A DNA stretch of 64,000 bases from positions 45,347,673 through 45,411,672 of the forward strand of contig OZ024895.1 of NCBI GenBank assembly GCA_964017195.1, read 5' to 3'. The notes below the pieces were generated by a model. It was given only the letters and a program-made list of their open reading frames with translations. It did no database searches and had not been told where the DNA came from. Both the position numbers and the translations under genes were made by a program. Within the stretch, counting starts at the first letter, position 1, and each line of letters begins with the position of its first letter. The stretch comes from Siderastrea radians. Taxonomy: Eukaryota; Cnidaria; Anthozoa; Scleractinia; Rhizangiidae. Of this stretch, positions 36,125-47,665 are shown in pieces.

Positions 36125-36678
36125 TTAAACACTTATAGAACAATGATAAGAATCTTGTACCCGTCTCACGCTAATATGTCAGTGCTGTCGACCATGCATG
36201 GGATAAATTTTAAATGGCCTGACTTCTCTACATTATGGACACAAACAGGACTAAATTTACAGGCTAACTTAGAGAGTTGGGGGGGGGAAGGTCTACAAAA
36301 ACATCAAAATGAATGTTGGATTGGCTGCCAAGACAAAAAATAACTGATTAAATATAAACTTAAAAAGATTGGGTTGCATAGAGGTGCAACTATATTGCAT
36401 TCATTTGGTCATCCTGATGATTAACTGGTTTTTCAAATTCAATTATTTCAAATTGTTTTTTAAGATAATTAACATATTTATTAATAAAGTAATGACCACC
36501 AAATAATGAGTTTGATTGATGAAAATTAAGAGATTGGGTTGAGTAGAAGCTCAACTGTATTGTTCTCATTGGTTTATTAGCCTGATGATCAACTGGTCTG
36601 TGAACATAGTTAACTTATATTAATACTTTTTTTTCTATTGACTGAATAATTTATTTGTATATATTAATAAAGAAATGG

Positions 36679-39600
36679 CTACTGAATAATGAGTTTGGTG
36701 TCTCTGGGTACACCATATTTGTTTCGGTTTTCTTCAAACAGCCTCTTCAGTCCCTCTATGTACTCAGCATGGAGTGTCTCTATCTGTTCACCACTAGGAC
36801 TTGTTACTTTGTCCACATGTATTGGGGAGCCAACTGACAAAAGAGAAAGAGAATGAGATTAGTGACTGGAACCATCAATATTTGTGTCAAAGGATATTTG
36901 ATTTGTTTGCAAGTGAGGTGTTATTCTTATTAAACAAGAAAACCTGTGGTTTATCAAAGACGGGCCCTTACAAGTTGGAGTAATACAGTTGTGGGCGCCT
37001 TGATTCATGGATTTTTGCTATTGGGTAATTATAAATAAATTTTGTGGGATCTTGCAAAAATGAAAACCTGCAGCAAAAATTTCATACCAAACCTAAGATG
37101 CTAGAATTAAACCTGTGAATTCTTGTACACCCGTGCAATTTGAGTATTTTGCAATGCAAGTGATAGATGCTATGTGTTTTTTGAAATTGTGTTACCCATA
37201 TATTTGCGTGACTACTTGACCAAAGTTGATCTCAGGCTGTTAAAACGCCCAGGGTTAAATGTTTTCTTGAAAAACAAGTCTATTCATTTTGTTCAAGACT
37301 TTTAAGTTTGTTTTCACCACTAAATGTTTTGATTTGACAAAATAGATTCTAGGAACTTCCAAAGCCTGAAACATTTCCCCCATTTTTCAGTTGCCGTCAT
37401 TCGGATAAACCTTCTCTTTGCGGAATGTAGCTGTCCAGTCCATTTGAATCTGGTCTTCTAGAGCTTTCCCATTTGTTTTCGCCTTTTAAATGGCGTATTT
37501 TCATCCGTACAATGTCCAAAACCGTCTTGGAAATTGTTGCGTAAAATAAATGGTCGGGCCACCATTTTTAAAACATGTCATTTTGGTCGACTGAAAACCT
37601 CTTTCAAGTGTCCCCTAAAACCTCCCGAGTATAAGCGTGGTGAAGGGATTGCAATAACCTAGGCGTGTCCCCAAGAAAACGAGCGCCCTCTTCCGTTCCC
37701 ACCCCCATAGGATATCATTACGCAACCAGCCAAATGATCGTGACCTACCACCTAGTATGACCAGAATCTTGGAGAACTATGAGACGGCGCTCTACAGGCT
37801 CGTTTTAACAAACCAAATTAATTTAACCAGACAACATCGATAAATTTAATTTAATCTTCGGACGACGTGTTGTTGGTGTTTCACGTTTCGCGAATTCTTC
37901 TAAGTTACCGATCAGACTTGTGGAAAGTCTAGGACGACGTTTAGTTGGTTTCATCTGAAAAAAATATTTTTTGCGTCTACTTCCATTAGACTGAAATCTT
38001 TTTCACTCGAAAAAAATAGCGCTTGTTTTTTCACAACAGTGAAATCCCGTCATAAGCCCGACGGACCATAAGCTGGCTGCGTTTGCTTTTTTCTGGACAA
38101 AATAAAGAGGCAGAAATAAAGAGGTGGGTGTATCGAAGGTGTGATCGTGTAACGCAGTTATTTTCTACTGTAGTAAATTTTAATTTACAGAAAAAAGTTT
38201 TCAAGTTTTATGACCAAAAGAAAGAAGTCTAAAATTTGGTTGAACTTGACAAGAAAGAATAAGCCACACTACAGACTTTTGTGACTTTCCATTATCAGTA
38301 TTAAAACGCATTGTGTGTGCTTCTCAAGATTGTTTTAAATTCAGACAGTTTTTATAATTTCGACGTAACATCTGATAACAGGGCTTCCATCGAAACGCGT
38401 TCTGCAGTTCTACAAATTGACTGTTATTGTCTTTCTTAAACTTGTGATTTATTCACTGCTATCCCAACCACTTAGATAGGAAAAGAGAATAAACAAGAAA
38501 AATGAGGCCCGAAGAACATCTTGTCAAACTCTGTTGAGATATAAGTTCTGAACGAGAACGCGAGTTTTAAAGTTTGAATTTCGGTTTTCTTCCAAAACCA
38601 TTCTTTAAACTGTGATGACAAAACAAAATAACGAAAACTAAATTGAAATCTAAAACCTTAATTTCTCGTTCTTGTTCAGAACTTACATGTGACAAGGTGC
38701 TCTTCAGTGTCATTTAATTCTTGTTCATTTCCTTCACTTGTCGGACAAAAAAAGAAGTAGAAAGTCGTCATTTAGTTTTGCAGAAAATTTGGCGTTATCA
38801 GCAGAGTTGATGAGTTAAATTGACCACCGTAAAGAACTCAAAAGTTGACGTTTCGAGCGTTAGCCCTTCGTTAGAGATCCGCTCTGACGAAGGGCTAAGG
38901 GCTCTGGCGAGGGTAGTTGAGCAAATCAGTTTTTTACGGTGGCCAATTTAGCTTATCAAGTTGATCAATCCAAATTTTCAAGATTCACTTCCCCGCCAAC
39001 GCGGCAAAACAGTTTCTTTAGAATCGATCTAATCCCGTTATTCATTATTTTTGCATATATTGCCGGTTAGTTACGTGCCAAAAACTTGTATTATACCAGA
39101 ACATAACGCTCTCCCCAAGGGAGGGACAGTTGAAAGTCTTACCTACAACAGTAACTGGCTTTTTGTAAGGAAGGCCCGGAATGTAGCTGCCACAGAAAAG
39201 TAACAATGCGATTCTGATGAATAACCTCGAATGTTTCTCCAAATATGTTGGCTTTGAACTTTTGTAGCCTCTCGAGCAGTCAAGGTTTGTAAAAAACGGT
39301 TGCCGAAAACAATCGTTTTGTCCAAACCCAAACACGGGAACCAGAGAGGACCTAAATCGAAAAAAAACTCTCACTGTCAAATTGGGAGTAATGTGATGGG
39401 AGTAATGTAATGGGAGTAAAAAAATACAACGAAATAAGAAATTACTGAAAACTGGCCTTTCCAGCGAAAATTGTAAGCAATGGCAACCAAAGAAAAACTA
39501 TTGATAATGATCATTTTCCTCTCCCCTACCCCTACCCCCTTAATTTGGAATTATCCAAATCTTATAATCTACCGAATTTAGATAAAAATAAAATATCAAG

Positions 39601-42412
39601 ATATAAAGATATAATGGAACAGAAGTATATTACTCAGTGGCGGTATTCAGTTAATTATACAAGGAAATTAGAGTTTTATAATACGTTTAAACATTGTTAT
39701 GAAATTTCAAGTTATTTAAACCTAACTAGAAAAACAATCAATAGAAAGGCTTTGGTAAAATTACGCGTAAGCAGTCATAAACTTATGATCGAAACTGGAA
39801 GATATAACCAAACTCCTCACGACAAAAGGTTATGTCCAGTTTGTGACTCCAATGAAATTGAAGATGAAATTCACTTTCTCTGCTATTGCCCGAAATATTT
39901 TAAACTTAGAAATGAATTTTTCGTTCAAATACAAAGTCATGTCCATAATTTACAGCAGCTATCTTACTCGGACCTGGTGATTAAGCTAATGAACTCCGAA
40001 GATATTTATCTTAATTCACGATTGACGAATTATATTCACTACTGAGTGATTTGCGTGACAGTATCCTGTCATCTAAGAATGATGTCATTTGATTATTTGT
40101 TATTAATATCACTGATAATAGTTATTATTTCTTTTTCTTTTTGTTCTTGCTTTTACGTACCTTTTGCAATACTGTAAATAATTGTAGTCATGCAAATAAA
40201 GGTTATTGTTGTTGTTGTTGTTGTTGTTGTTGTTAATTCACCTATCCCAACCCCTCCCCCCTTACAGAAAGTACCATGACTGCTGAATTGAACCGTTGGA
40301 AGAAAACAGACGAACAAAAAAATACACCTGGCTGTTCTATTTTCTGTGGCTGAAGAAAGGCAACTTTTTCTCAATACGTATTTTTTCATCAATAGCGCAA
40401 GAAGACTGGCAAAGACCAGCAGAAGCAAAAGACCTTTGTTGCGATCAAATTTGCAATAGCCAGCGTGATGGGCGTCATTAATATAACTAACTTTGCTTGA
40501 CATTCCGAGTTTTTCTCTTTCTTATTTTTTTTTCCAATTTTCATTTATTTATTGGTTGCAAGAGCTTACAATTACAGCTTTTCACTATCAGTGGTATGTA
40601 AAAATAAACAAAGCAACAAAGCAAACAAATAACAACAAAAAATGGAAAATGAATTTAAACGTACCCAGTATCCAAAGCCATTTTGATGAATTGTTTCCGT
40701 CTGTTTAAAGTTAAAATGTAATCTTTGCAGCACGAGTCAAGCACTTCCGTTGCCCCTCCAGGTACTAACGCAATCGAATTTCCCGGACCCAACTCTGTTA
40801 GGACGTGTTTGCAACTCTCCAACCCCACGTCCACAGCTCTAAGCCAAAGAGCTACCTCACGGTAGAATGGTATCTGAAACAAAACTAGGAGAACATAATA
40901 CAGTATTACGCGATCAGCACCTTGATCCCGAGGGGAACTCATTTAAGTTTCGTTGAAATGCCTGTTACAAAATGCCACTGTTAAAAATGCCTGTTAAAAA
41001 TGCCACTGAATAACTTTTCTTGCAAACGTTTCTAATTGAGACGGCGCACTCACTAGTTACATACATGTAAAGAATCAGAACGGGTCACCGAGCAAAATTT
41101 TGGAATAAAAACATATGTTTTGTGCAAGTTTTATTTCCAGTTCGCACGATTTTACACTACATTTTCACTTCCAGTATTTTGCGCGCGCGACTTTTTTTAA
41201 TAGAAATGTGCCGTGTGTAGGATGGGCGCGCCCGTGGCTAAAAACCCTTTCGGGCCTCCTAATTGACTGTCACAATAAGCTACAGTGCATGCTGTCGATA
41301 ACGTCTGTTTTCAGTGTTTACCTTCTACCAGTTAAGTTGACATTAATGAGGGCGAAGTCTTTCAGTACAAATTTCACTTAATTTGCGTAATGTTGTTGTT
41401 TTCCATTGTTATTCATATAGTGTCACAAATTACCACAGTTCGTAAAAGGGATATTAATTAAGGCCACGAGAAGCCACAATTTCCTTGAGATTTTAGATAC
41501 TCATACCCAAGAGATACGTACCAGTACCAGTTCGAAGCTGAGCGGTTGATTCGAGATAGCCTGCGTTACTGGCGGGATAGAGCGTTTTCACTGCGGCCGT
41601 GTCGGACGTTTGGAAAACAGAATCCTCCCAAAGGAGAAACATTGAATTGTTTTATACCTCCAATATGGCCTCCGTGAAAACCCTCAATTGCCCGCGTGCC
41701 AGGAGGCTCCCAACGTCGCTAGATTGCAAGTTCAGGGATTAATAAGTGCAAAAATCGCCTGACTAGCGGTTCATCACGTGTGCAACGTGCATCAAGATAG
41801 GGGACAAGACAGCTCGTCACGTTTTTACTTGCAGCTGATTTTCGGCCGCTCGCTCATGTGTTCCATTTGCTCTGAATTCTGCCTCTGCGCGAACAATTTT
41901 CATTTCAATTTCTGTTTTTTAAGTTTTGTTTAATTTGTAGTTTGAGCTTGTTTCACAAGCAATTGTATCAGATACCCACCAAAATGACCTCCAAGATGCG
42001 GTGTAATGCCAGGGAACATTTGTTTAAAACCAAGCAAATTGGTTCCAAAACTGATAGCCAATCCATCGGGCACCAGCCCGTGGGGATGGTAACCAAAAAT
42101 ATAATTTCTTTCGGGATCAAGATCCCCTGTTTTGACCAGCGAAATTGGATAGTAATCTCGTAGACATCTGAACGGGAGCATGCTCCCTACAAAGTTTACA
42201 CCAAGTTTTCTTCCGCCTCGTTTAGGTGTCCTCCAGTCGATGAACATCCATATCAAATACAAGGATACCAAAGGCCAAAAATGTGGATTGAGATAGAGAA
42301 AGTACAGCAAGCCAATTGTGGATATACCAGTAGAGCCCACAACAAAAAACGTGTAGAGAAATGCAACCCAGAAGCCTTGAAAGAATTTAGCGACAATGCG
42401 TTGCTTTGACAT
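36679..42412 (-). CDS. Divergent DGAT2-family acyltransferase, gene D
   Basis: Exons read leftwards: 42412-41980, 40884-40665, 39351-39143 and 36833-36679 (TAG), phases 1-2-1, give 338 residues. I start at MSKQRIV; the frame is open further upstream without a better start. A hydrophobic hairpin lies at about 12-58. HPHG is at 109-112 (YIFGYHPHG), but the next block is LVPDGLAISFG instead of [13 protein letters not shown]. Exon 2 reads ALVPGGATEV where A and B have IVVGGA, and exon 3 reads FGFGQND where A and B have FGEND. Exon 3 is 209 nt, not 200. So this is a diverged subfamily that keeps the catalytic-region motif. It probably transfers acyl groups at the ER, perhaps to another acceptor; that is inference. 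Intron 2 holds an antisense LINE fragment. It converges with gene B. Locus F is its partial duplicate and E an older relative. Confidence 0.88.
38785..38975. repeat. Hairpin repeat, copy 3 (D block)
   Basis: GACCACCGTAAAGAA on the left, TTTTTACGGTGGCCAATTTA on the right. CTCTGACGAAGGGCTAAGGG inside has a CTGACGA-A-GGGC core half. Shared with copy 4, so it predates the block duplication. Confidence 0.55.
39541..40236 (+). mobile_element. 5'-truncated non-LTR retrotransposon (LINE) fragment
   Basis: An open frame to the stop at 40045 encodes the C-terminal part of a LINE ORF2, with the CCHC-like block LCPVCDSNEIEDEIHFLCYC characteristic of such tails. The 3' end is a (TTG)n tract at 40207-40236. 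It lies antisense in intron 2 of gene D. Similar C/T-rich sequence of about 25 bp on both sides (39515-39541 and 40240-40265) may be a diverged target duplication. Locus F has no insertion at the matching place (about 59960). Confidence 0.85.
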
Positions 42413-44161
42413 CTGGTAAATGAAAAAACCACTTGCTCTCTTCACTTTGTGAAGTTTCCTCGGAAATCTCGTGAGATGGTGAAGACAAAACAAGGACTGA
42501 GAACTTCGGACCTGTGGACCACACTGATCCTCGAGTGGAACACGAGATGATAGATCATGATACAAATATTTATAGCAGACCAAGGGGAAGACGGATGTTA
42601 GCACCGGACGGTCATTTGACGAGCAAGGCAGATAAGGCAGTGGAACAAAATTAGAGTTAGCGGAATCGACGAAGGGTTCTAGATTGACACTACAAAGAAA
42701 GTCAGTACCACTTTTTTAACTCGTTACCCCTTAAAAGTGGGGTCTAAAGGCCCAGAAGCAAACACGATCTTTTCCGAACTAAACTCAAGGGTTATTTCTA
42801 TCATCAAGAGAAAACGTGCTATCATATAACATTCATAACGGTCTTGAAGAGTGTATTTCATAAATGAATTCAAGGTAAGTGAAAGGAGCTGTGGATTTGG
42901 TAAAAGAAAATCAATGGAAATGTTCCCATCGTCGCATAAACTATAGCTCATTTTGCAGCTCTCGATATATATACGGTGGAGATATGTTTTGGATCACACA
43001 GGAATGTTTTAGGCAAAAAAGATAAGCTTATTGATTTTGGCATATCGTAATGTCTGATATTTTGTCCAATTTTTTTTTTAAACGCTAAAAACTATTCCGA
43101 TTGCGATTTTTTGTGTTTGCAGAAATTAATTTTTGCTATTGGAAAAGACTGGTTTTTCTTGCTGGGAATTAATTTTTGCGATTTTCTGGAAGTCGCGTTC
43201 AAAAAGAACTGATAACATTTTATTTGAGTACATGCAAAACAAAGACGGATATAACAACAGCGAATGTAAAACAGATGATTAGTGTCACTCTATTACAATG
43301 GATGGTCAATAACTAGAGTACCACTTGACGTATTATCCACCAAGCTATCTATAGCATTTTCTCCTTCAAACCAGTATTTTTGTATGTAATTTCTACAGTG
43401 GAGTAAATTTTTGCGGGAAAAAAAAAATTTGCGGTAATTTTATTTTGCGGGAACATTTTTTTGCAAAAATTAGAACCCGCAAAAATTTAGTGCCACATGG
43501 TATTTTCTTTTTTATTCATTGATCTGACTCTGGGAATGTTGGAATAAATCAAAACCCAGGCTATACAGATTGAAGGTTCAGGGAAATTATACCTGGTTCC
43601 AGGCTGAAGGCAACAAGTACAGCCAGGCAAGACTCCCACGTAAGAGTGATGGGGGCTGATCGCTGGAAATTTTGAATAAGACCCCTAAAAGGTACCAAAA
43701 TCTCATTTTGTAGCTGTGGCTTGAATTCATTTTTACCCCTAAGATCGAGGTACCAATATTATTGTAAAACAACTAATTAACTGTTATTTCACAAAAACGT
43801 AGTCTGTCTCACATGAAGGTCTCTTTAGACTTTAACACCCTAAGGGGTACTGAATTAGGGATTTTACCCCTGTCACCCCTACAAGGTACAACGATCACCC
43901 CTGTCACTTCTATTTGGGAGTACCCCCTGGGGGAGGGGGGGGGCAAACAACTACTGACTGAAAACTAGCTTTGAATAAAAACTCATTTAGTTGCCACAAT
44001 GCCTGCAGTACACACACATTTTATGGGCAGACAAGTGTCAAATGTTCCTTTACCTGTTAAAGCCAACATCTTGGATTGAGAAGACAGTGCAAGGTTGTGG
44101 GGAGTGGAAAAGCAGTCGGTGAGTCAAGCTGAAAGAGCGATAAATGTAAAGGGATTACTGG
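42413..44161. other. Interval between gene D and locus E
   Basis: It should contain the promoter and 5' UTR of gene D. Repeated GCGGGAA / GCAAAAATT wording at 43390-43505 resembles 1040-1130. Around 43640-43930 is sequence related to 33050-33180 and 54150-54280 (AAAAGGTACCA and nearby text). I see no gene. Confidence 0.5.
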
Positions 44162-44490
44162 CTACTGAATAATGAGTTTGGTGTCTCTGGGTACACCATA
44201 TTTATTTCGGTTTTCTTCAAACAGCCTCTTCAGTCCCTCTATGTACTCAGCATGGAGTGTCTCTATTTGTTCATCACTAGGACTTGTTACTTTGTCCACA
44301 TGTATTGGGGAGCCAACTGACAAAAGAGAAAGAGATAAAAATGTGAGATTGGTGACTAGACACCAATACAATCAGACCTCTACCAACAACCACACAAAAC
44401 ACAATCTCTAGTTAATTTTATATGTAACCTTTTTTTTTAAATACTAGTGAGCAGCACACAGCAACAGATCTTGTCAACTTGCTTTATTTT

Positions 44491-44533
44491 CTCCCACCGG
44501 TTTCGTCTGATCACACAGACTTCATCAGGGAGT
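44491..44533 (-). ncRNA. Hammerhead-like ribozyme, left arm, probably inactive
   Basis: The minus strand reads CTGATGA, an extra A, stem II GTCTG/CAGAC (perfect, loop TGTGAT), GAAA, a two-bp stem III (AC/GT, loop CG), then a G at the cleavage position, then GGAG pairing with CTCC before the core. The cleavage nucleotide must be A, C or U in known hammerheads; G here should abolish cleavage. Confidence 0.6.
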
Positions 44534-44727
44534 TTGAACAAGATACATAAAGGAACTTATTTTATACCTATGCTATGGAGTACAAATCACGTTCCAACTA
44601 GGGTGCGAACAGCAAAAAAAAACACCTACAGATTTGCGTGCAGGATATGACTAAAATCCTGCGGATGTGCAACGTTTAATTTTGGGGCTTACGGATTTAA
44701 CGTTAAATCCGTGAGCCCCAAAAACGT

Positions 44728-45280
44728 TTACTTACATAGATGTGCTAACGTATTGGTAGATTTATAACTAACAATAGAACTAAGGTTCGGTAAATGCTTA
44801 AGAATAACTTTTTTGATTCCAACATGACTGCAATTATATGTGGATTTGAACACCACTGTCCTATGTCTAGATAACCGCCTAGGCTTAGAGAACCATTTAC
44901 TCCTGTTGCTATGGTTTATCTCCCTAAAAACGGGTAGTAAAAACCTAGCTGGATAACCCCGAAGGCGCAAGCGCTTCCAGAATAGTTGACGTGTCTCATC
45001 GAATGAGCGAAAAGTCGAGCTATTTCTGGCATAACGCATGAGCTCACCTTTGATAAAAGCTTTTTTGTTACTAGCGGGGTGAAATGACTCATATGGTATA
45101 TATAAATACTTATTAAGCGGTTTCTGAAAGGTAGAGTATTGCAACGTATTGTTGGCAGGATCTTTAAAAAGTAGCAAGTCTAGAAAGGAGATCTTAGAAT
45201 CGCTAATCTCATAAGTTATCTTAATGCGTTCATCCTTAGTATTAATGGCACTGAGAAATTCTAGGAGGGTATTCCTAGCC
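44728..45280 (-). pseudogene. Penelope-like reverse transcriptase fragment
   Basis: The frame runs leftwards from about 45280 to a stop at 44728. It shows KPLNKYLYIPYESFHP, KKAFIKGELMRYAR and RLRLRGYPARFL, the connector wording of Penelope-like retroelements between the RT thumb and the endonuclease. The catalytic RT core and the GIY-YIG endonuclease are absent, so it is a remnant. Part of a second repeat (45276-45395, GGCCGCGGGAAAATTAGGGC) abuts its start. Confidence 0.75.
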
Positions 45281-45566
45281 TGCGTAGCAAACGTTTCGGT
45301 AAGGCTTTCCGCACGTTAGATGCGCTTTTCGCTTTTTTGGCCGCGGGAAAATTAGGGCGGGCGCAAAAAAGTCCTTGGAGGGGGAGGGAAAGGATTCAAC
45401 GTTAAATCCGTGAGCCCCAAAATTAAACGTTGCACATCCGCAGGATTTTAGTCATATCCTGCACGCAAATCTGTAGGTGTTTTTTTGCTGTTCGCACCCT
45501 AGTTGGAACGTGATTTGTACTCCATAGCATAGGTATAAAATAAGTTCCTTTATGTATTTTGTTCAA

Positions 45567-45610
45567 ACTCCCTGATGAAGTCTGTATGATCAGGCGAAAC
45601 CAGTCGGAGA
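45567..45610 (+). ncRNA. Minimal hammerhead ribozyme, right arm, core intact
   Basis: CTGATGA at 45572-45578, an extra A (45579), stem II GTCTG/CAGGC (45580-45584 with 45591-45595), GAAA from 45596, a two-bp stem III AC/GT with loop CA, then C at 45605 as cleavage nucleotide and GGAG (45606-45609) pairing with CTCC (45568-45571). All invariant core residues are present. Very short stem III is typical of hammerheads in Penelope-like elements, which may need dimers to cut. Confidence 0.7.
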
Positions 45611-46250
45611 AAATAAAGCGGGTTGACAAGATCTGTTGCTGTGTGCCGCTCACTAGTATTTTTTTTTTAATTGTTTAAAAAAATTGTTTAAAAAAATTAT
45701 CATCAGTTTTTAGTTCAGTTAGTATGACTACTAACTTTAATATCACTTTTATGAACAAGTTTTGTTTACCAGAATGCTATTTTTAGTACCATATATATAA
45801 AGGGCATGCAATTAAACCAGCCAATCAATTTAGGTCTACCCCTGCCAAATAATAGTAGTTTGTTATATACTGAGTAAATTATCTTACCTGCAACTGTTAT
45901 TTGGTTGTTGTAAGGAAGACATGGGATGCAGAACTTGCCGCAAAGTGAAATTAGTGTGCCTCGGATAAATAATTTCACCCATTTCTCCAGTACTGAGCGG
46001 TTTGTTCTTTTGTAGCTTTTCAGCCAGTTAAGGTTGGTGAAAAATGGTTGGTGGAAACTGTCATTTTGTCCAAATCCAAATACAGGAGCCAGGGAACATC
46101 TGCAATGAGAAACAAAACACTTCCATCAAATCTGAAAATGTGATTGTTCAGCACCCAATGAAGAAATATATCTCTGAAAAGTAACTGGATGGTAAATAAA
46201 ATATTAAACATACCATGCTTGTAAGATGTGTAAATTACATCAATACCATC

Positions 46251-46669
46251 TTAGGGGCCGTTCACATGATACCGGAATGACTTTCATTCCAGAACGAGTT
46301 CATTCCATCCCCATATATTTCTCTGAATCCGTTTACATGATACCGAGACGAAAGTTAGGTCCCGCACAAGTCATTCCGGAATGAGTTCATTCCGGTTTTC
46401 AATCCGAATGAAATTCTCGTTCTGGTATGACATTTCATTCTGGTATCATGTAAACTGAAAACGAACTCCGTTCCGTGATGAAAACGCAAACCGCGTAGTC
46501 TGGGGTGAGTGGCGCATGCGTATCGTATTCAAGATGGTGGATAAATCGGTCGTTTTCAAGATGGCTGAGTCGGTCGATTTTGTCATGTGAATGCAGTACG
46601 AACTTCATTCTGGAACGAAACTCATTCCGGAATGAAACGCATTCTGGTATCATGTGAACAGCCCCTTAA
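46251..46669. mobile_element. MITE, 419 bp, in locus E
   Basis: Ends TTAGGGGCCGTTCACATGAT and the inverse ATCATGTGAACAGCCCCTTAA are terminal inverted repeats; the inside is rich in CATTCCGGAATGA-like words. No coding sequence. Confidence 0.7.
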
Positions 46670-47213
46670 TTTAATGCCTCTTTCAGAAAAAAGTAGCAAG
46701 CTGTGAACATACCCTGTCTCCAATGCCATTTTAACAAATTGTTTGCGTCTGTTTACAGTCAAAATGTAATCCTTGTGGCATGAGTCCAGCATTTCCTTTG
46801 CCCCTCCAGGTGTTATTGCAATAGAATTTCCTGGACCCATCTGTGTCATGAAATATTTTCAACTATCCATCTGTACATCCACAGCTCTGAGCCACAATGC
46901 AACCTCTCGAAAAAATGGAGTTTGAAGTATTGCTAGAAGAACAGAATATTTTGCTACCAACATTAATAAATGAAAAATTCTTGCAGTGGTTTTAGCAAAT
47001 TGATAAATTGCAGCTTGTAACCTATATAACGCAACTTGTCTCTTGTAAACATTTCATTACTGCAGCTGCAAGATAAATTGCCCCATGTAACATAACATAG
47101 TATATTTGGACCAAAAAGAGAAATTCCGAGGGGCACCTGTAAACAGGCTCGATTTCCGCAGCTCTCTAGGGCTCATTTTCCCCAACAGTGGCTGGTAATC
47201 GAACCTAACCTGT

Positions 47214-47390
47214 AATAGGCCATTTCCAAGTTGTCTTATGCCTCTTTTTCAAAGTGAGTCTTGGTGCACAGCCTTTCATGTGAAAATGAATTTTCATCCA
47301 CATGCAAATGAAACTCATTTTCACCTGAAAGGTTGTGCACCAGGCCTTGCTCTGAAAAAGAGGCACAGGACAACTTGGAAATGGCCTATT
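47214..47390. mobile_element. Palindromic MITE, 177 bp
   Basis: AATAGGCCATTTCCAAGTTG at the left end is repeated inverted at the right end (CAACTTGGAAATGGCCTATT). The arms continue imperfectly (GTGCACAGCCTTTCA / TGAAAGGTTGTGCAC) almost to the centre. Confidence 0.8.
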
Positions 47391-47570
47391 GCCTACACCA
47401 TGTCCAATATTCTCTTGTAAAATACCACCCCATGAATGACCCAACCGTTGCAAAAAAAGAGAGAAAATAATAATAATGCATAACAAAATGAGGATTAACT
47501 GAATGGAGGGGGACACGAGGTGGAGAAGAGGGAAGTGAAAACTGTATTAAACAGCATTGGTGCGTGTAGT

Positions 47571-47665
47571 ATGATCGTCTCGGTGAGTGTAGTCCTGAGA
47601 AGGACTGTTTGTGATGACATTGACTGATGTTTCGACAACCTGAGCGGAAGTCATCATCAGATCAC
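47571..47665 (-). ncRNA. Hammerhead-like repeat with larger stem II
   Basis: On the minus strand CTGATGA (47660-47654) is followed by an extra T, a stem II GAC..GTC with inner CC/GG, GAAAC, and AUCAGUC giving a small AC/GU stem III with C at the cleavage place. The residues flanking it do not pair well as stem I, so I call it hammerhead-like only. The same repeat occurs at 60090-60209. Confidence 0.4.

Larger units (their letters stand above)
30695..40398. repeat. Segmental duplication, copy 1 (B-D block)
   Basis: Copy 1 carries intact gene B and the exon 3-4 half of gene D. Its partner is at 50868-60228. Much of the non-coding spacer can be aligned by eye (for example 37000-39000 with 57400-59460), so the event is fairly recent relative to the A/B and D/E splits. 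Locus E lies between the copies. Confidence 0.9.
44441..45660 (-). mobile_element. Penelope-like element remnant with inverted, hammerhead-bearing ends
   Basis: Two arms of roughly 270 bp (44441-44714 and 45396-45660) are inverted copies, both ending AATACTAGTG outward. Between them, on the minus strand from about 45280 to 44728, lies a reverse-transcriptase C-terminal fragment. The inverted arrangement of terminal repeats is known in Penelope-like elements. The element interrupts intron 3 of locus E. Confidence 0.75.
44162..46932 (-). pseudogene. DGAT2-family pseudogene E (exons 2-4; in-frame TGA)
   Basis: Exons 2-4 of a gene D-type acyltransferase: 46932-46713, 46099-45888 and 44316-44162, with intact splice borders and the family phases 1-2-1. 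Exon 2 has a TGA at 46861-46859 exactly where genes B and D have Cys (ESCEYIL, ESCKHVL). No exon 1 with HPHG is visible between 46.9 and 51 kb on this strand. Exon 3 keeps PVFGFGQND. Exon 4 is 98% identical to gene D exon 4 although exon 3 is only about half identical at protein level. With exon 1 missing it cannot make the enzyme; it is most likely a pseudogene. Intron 3 is occupied by a Penelope-like fragment with inverted ends, and intron 2 by a MITE (46251-46669). Confidence 0.85.

Noticed and set aside
39545..40045. Host Cys/His zinc-finger gene
   Set aside because: The CPVC..C..C block is the known tail of LINE ORF2 proteins, the frame has no proper 5' exon, and a (TTG)n 3' tail follows.
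46859..46861. Selenocysteine codon
   Set aside because: Cys-to-TGA fits, but exon 1 and the HPHG motif are missing at this locus, so a nonsense change in a pseudogene is more likely. Kept only as a low-interest check.
47238..47420. Paired open frames on both strands
   Set aside because: Both are readings of the palindromic MITE at 47214-47390.
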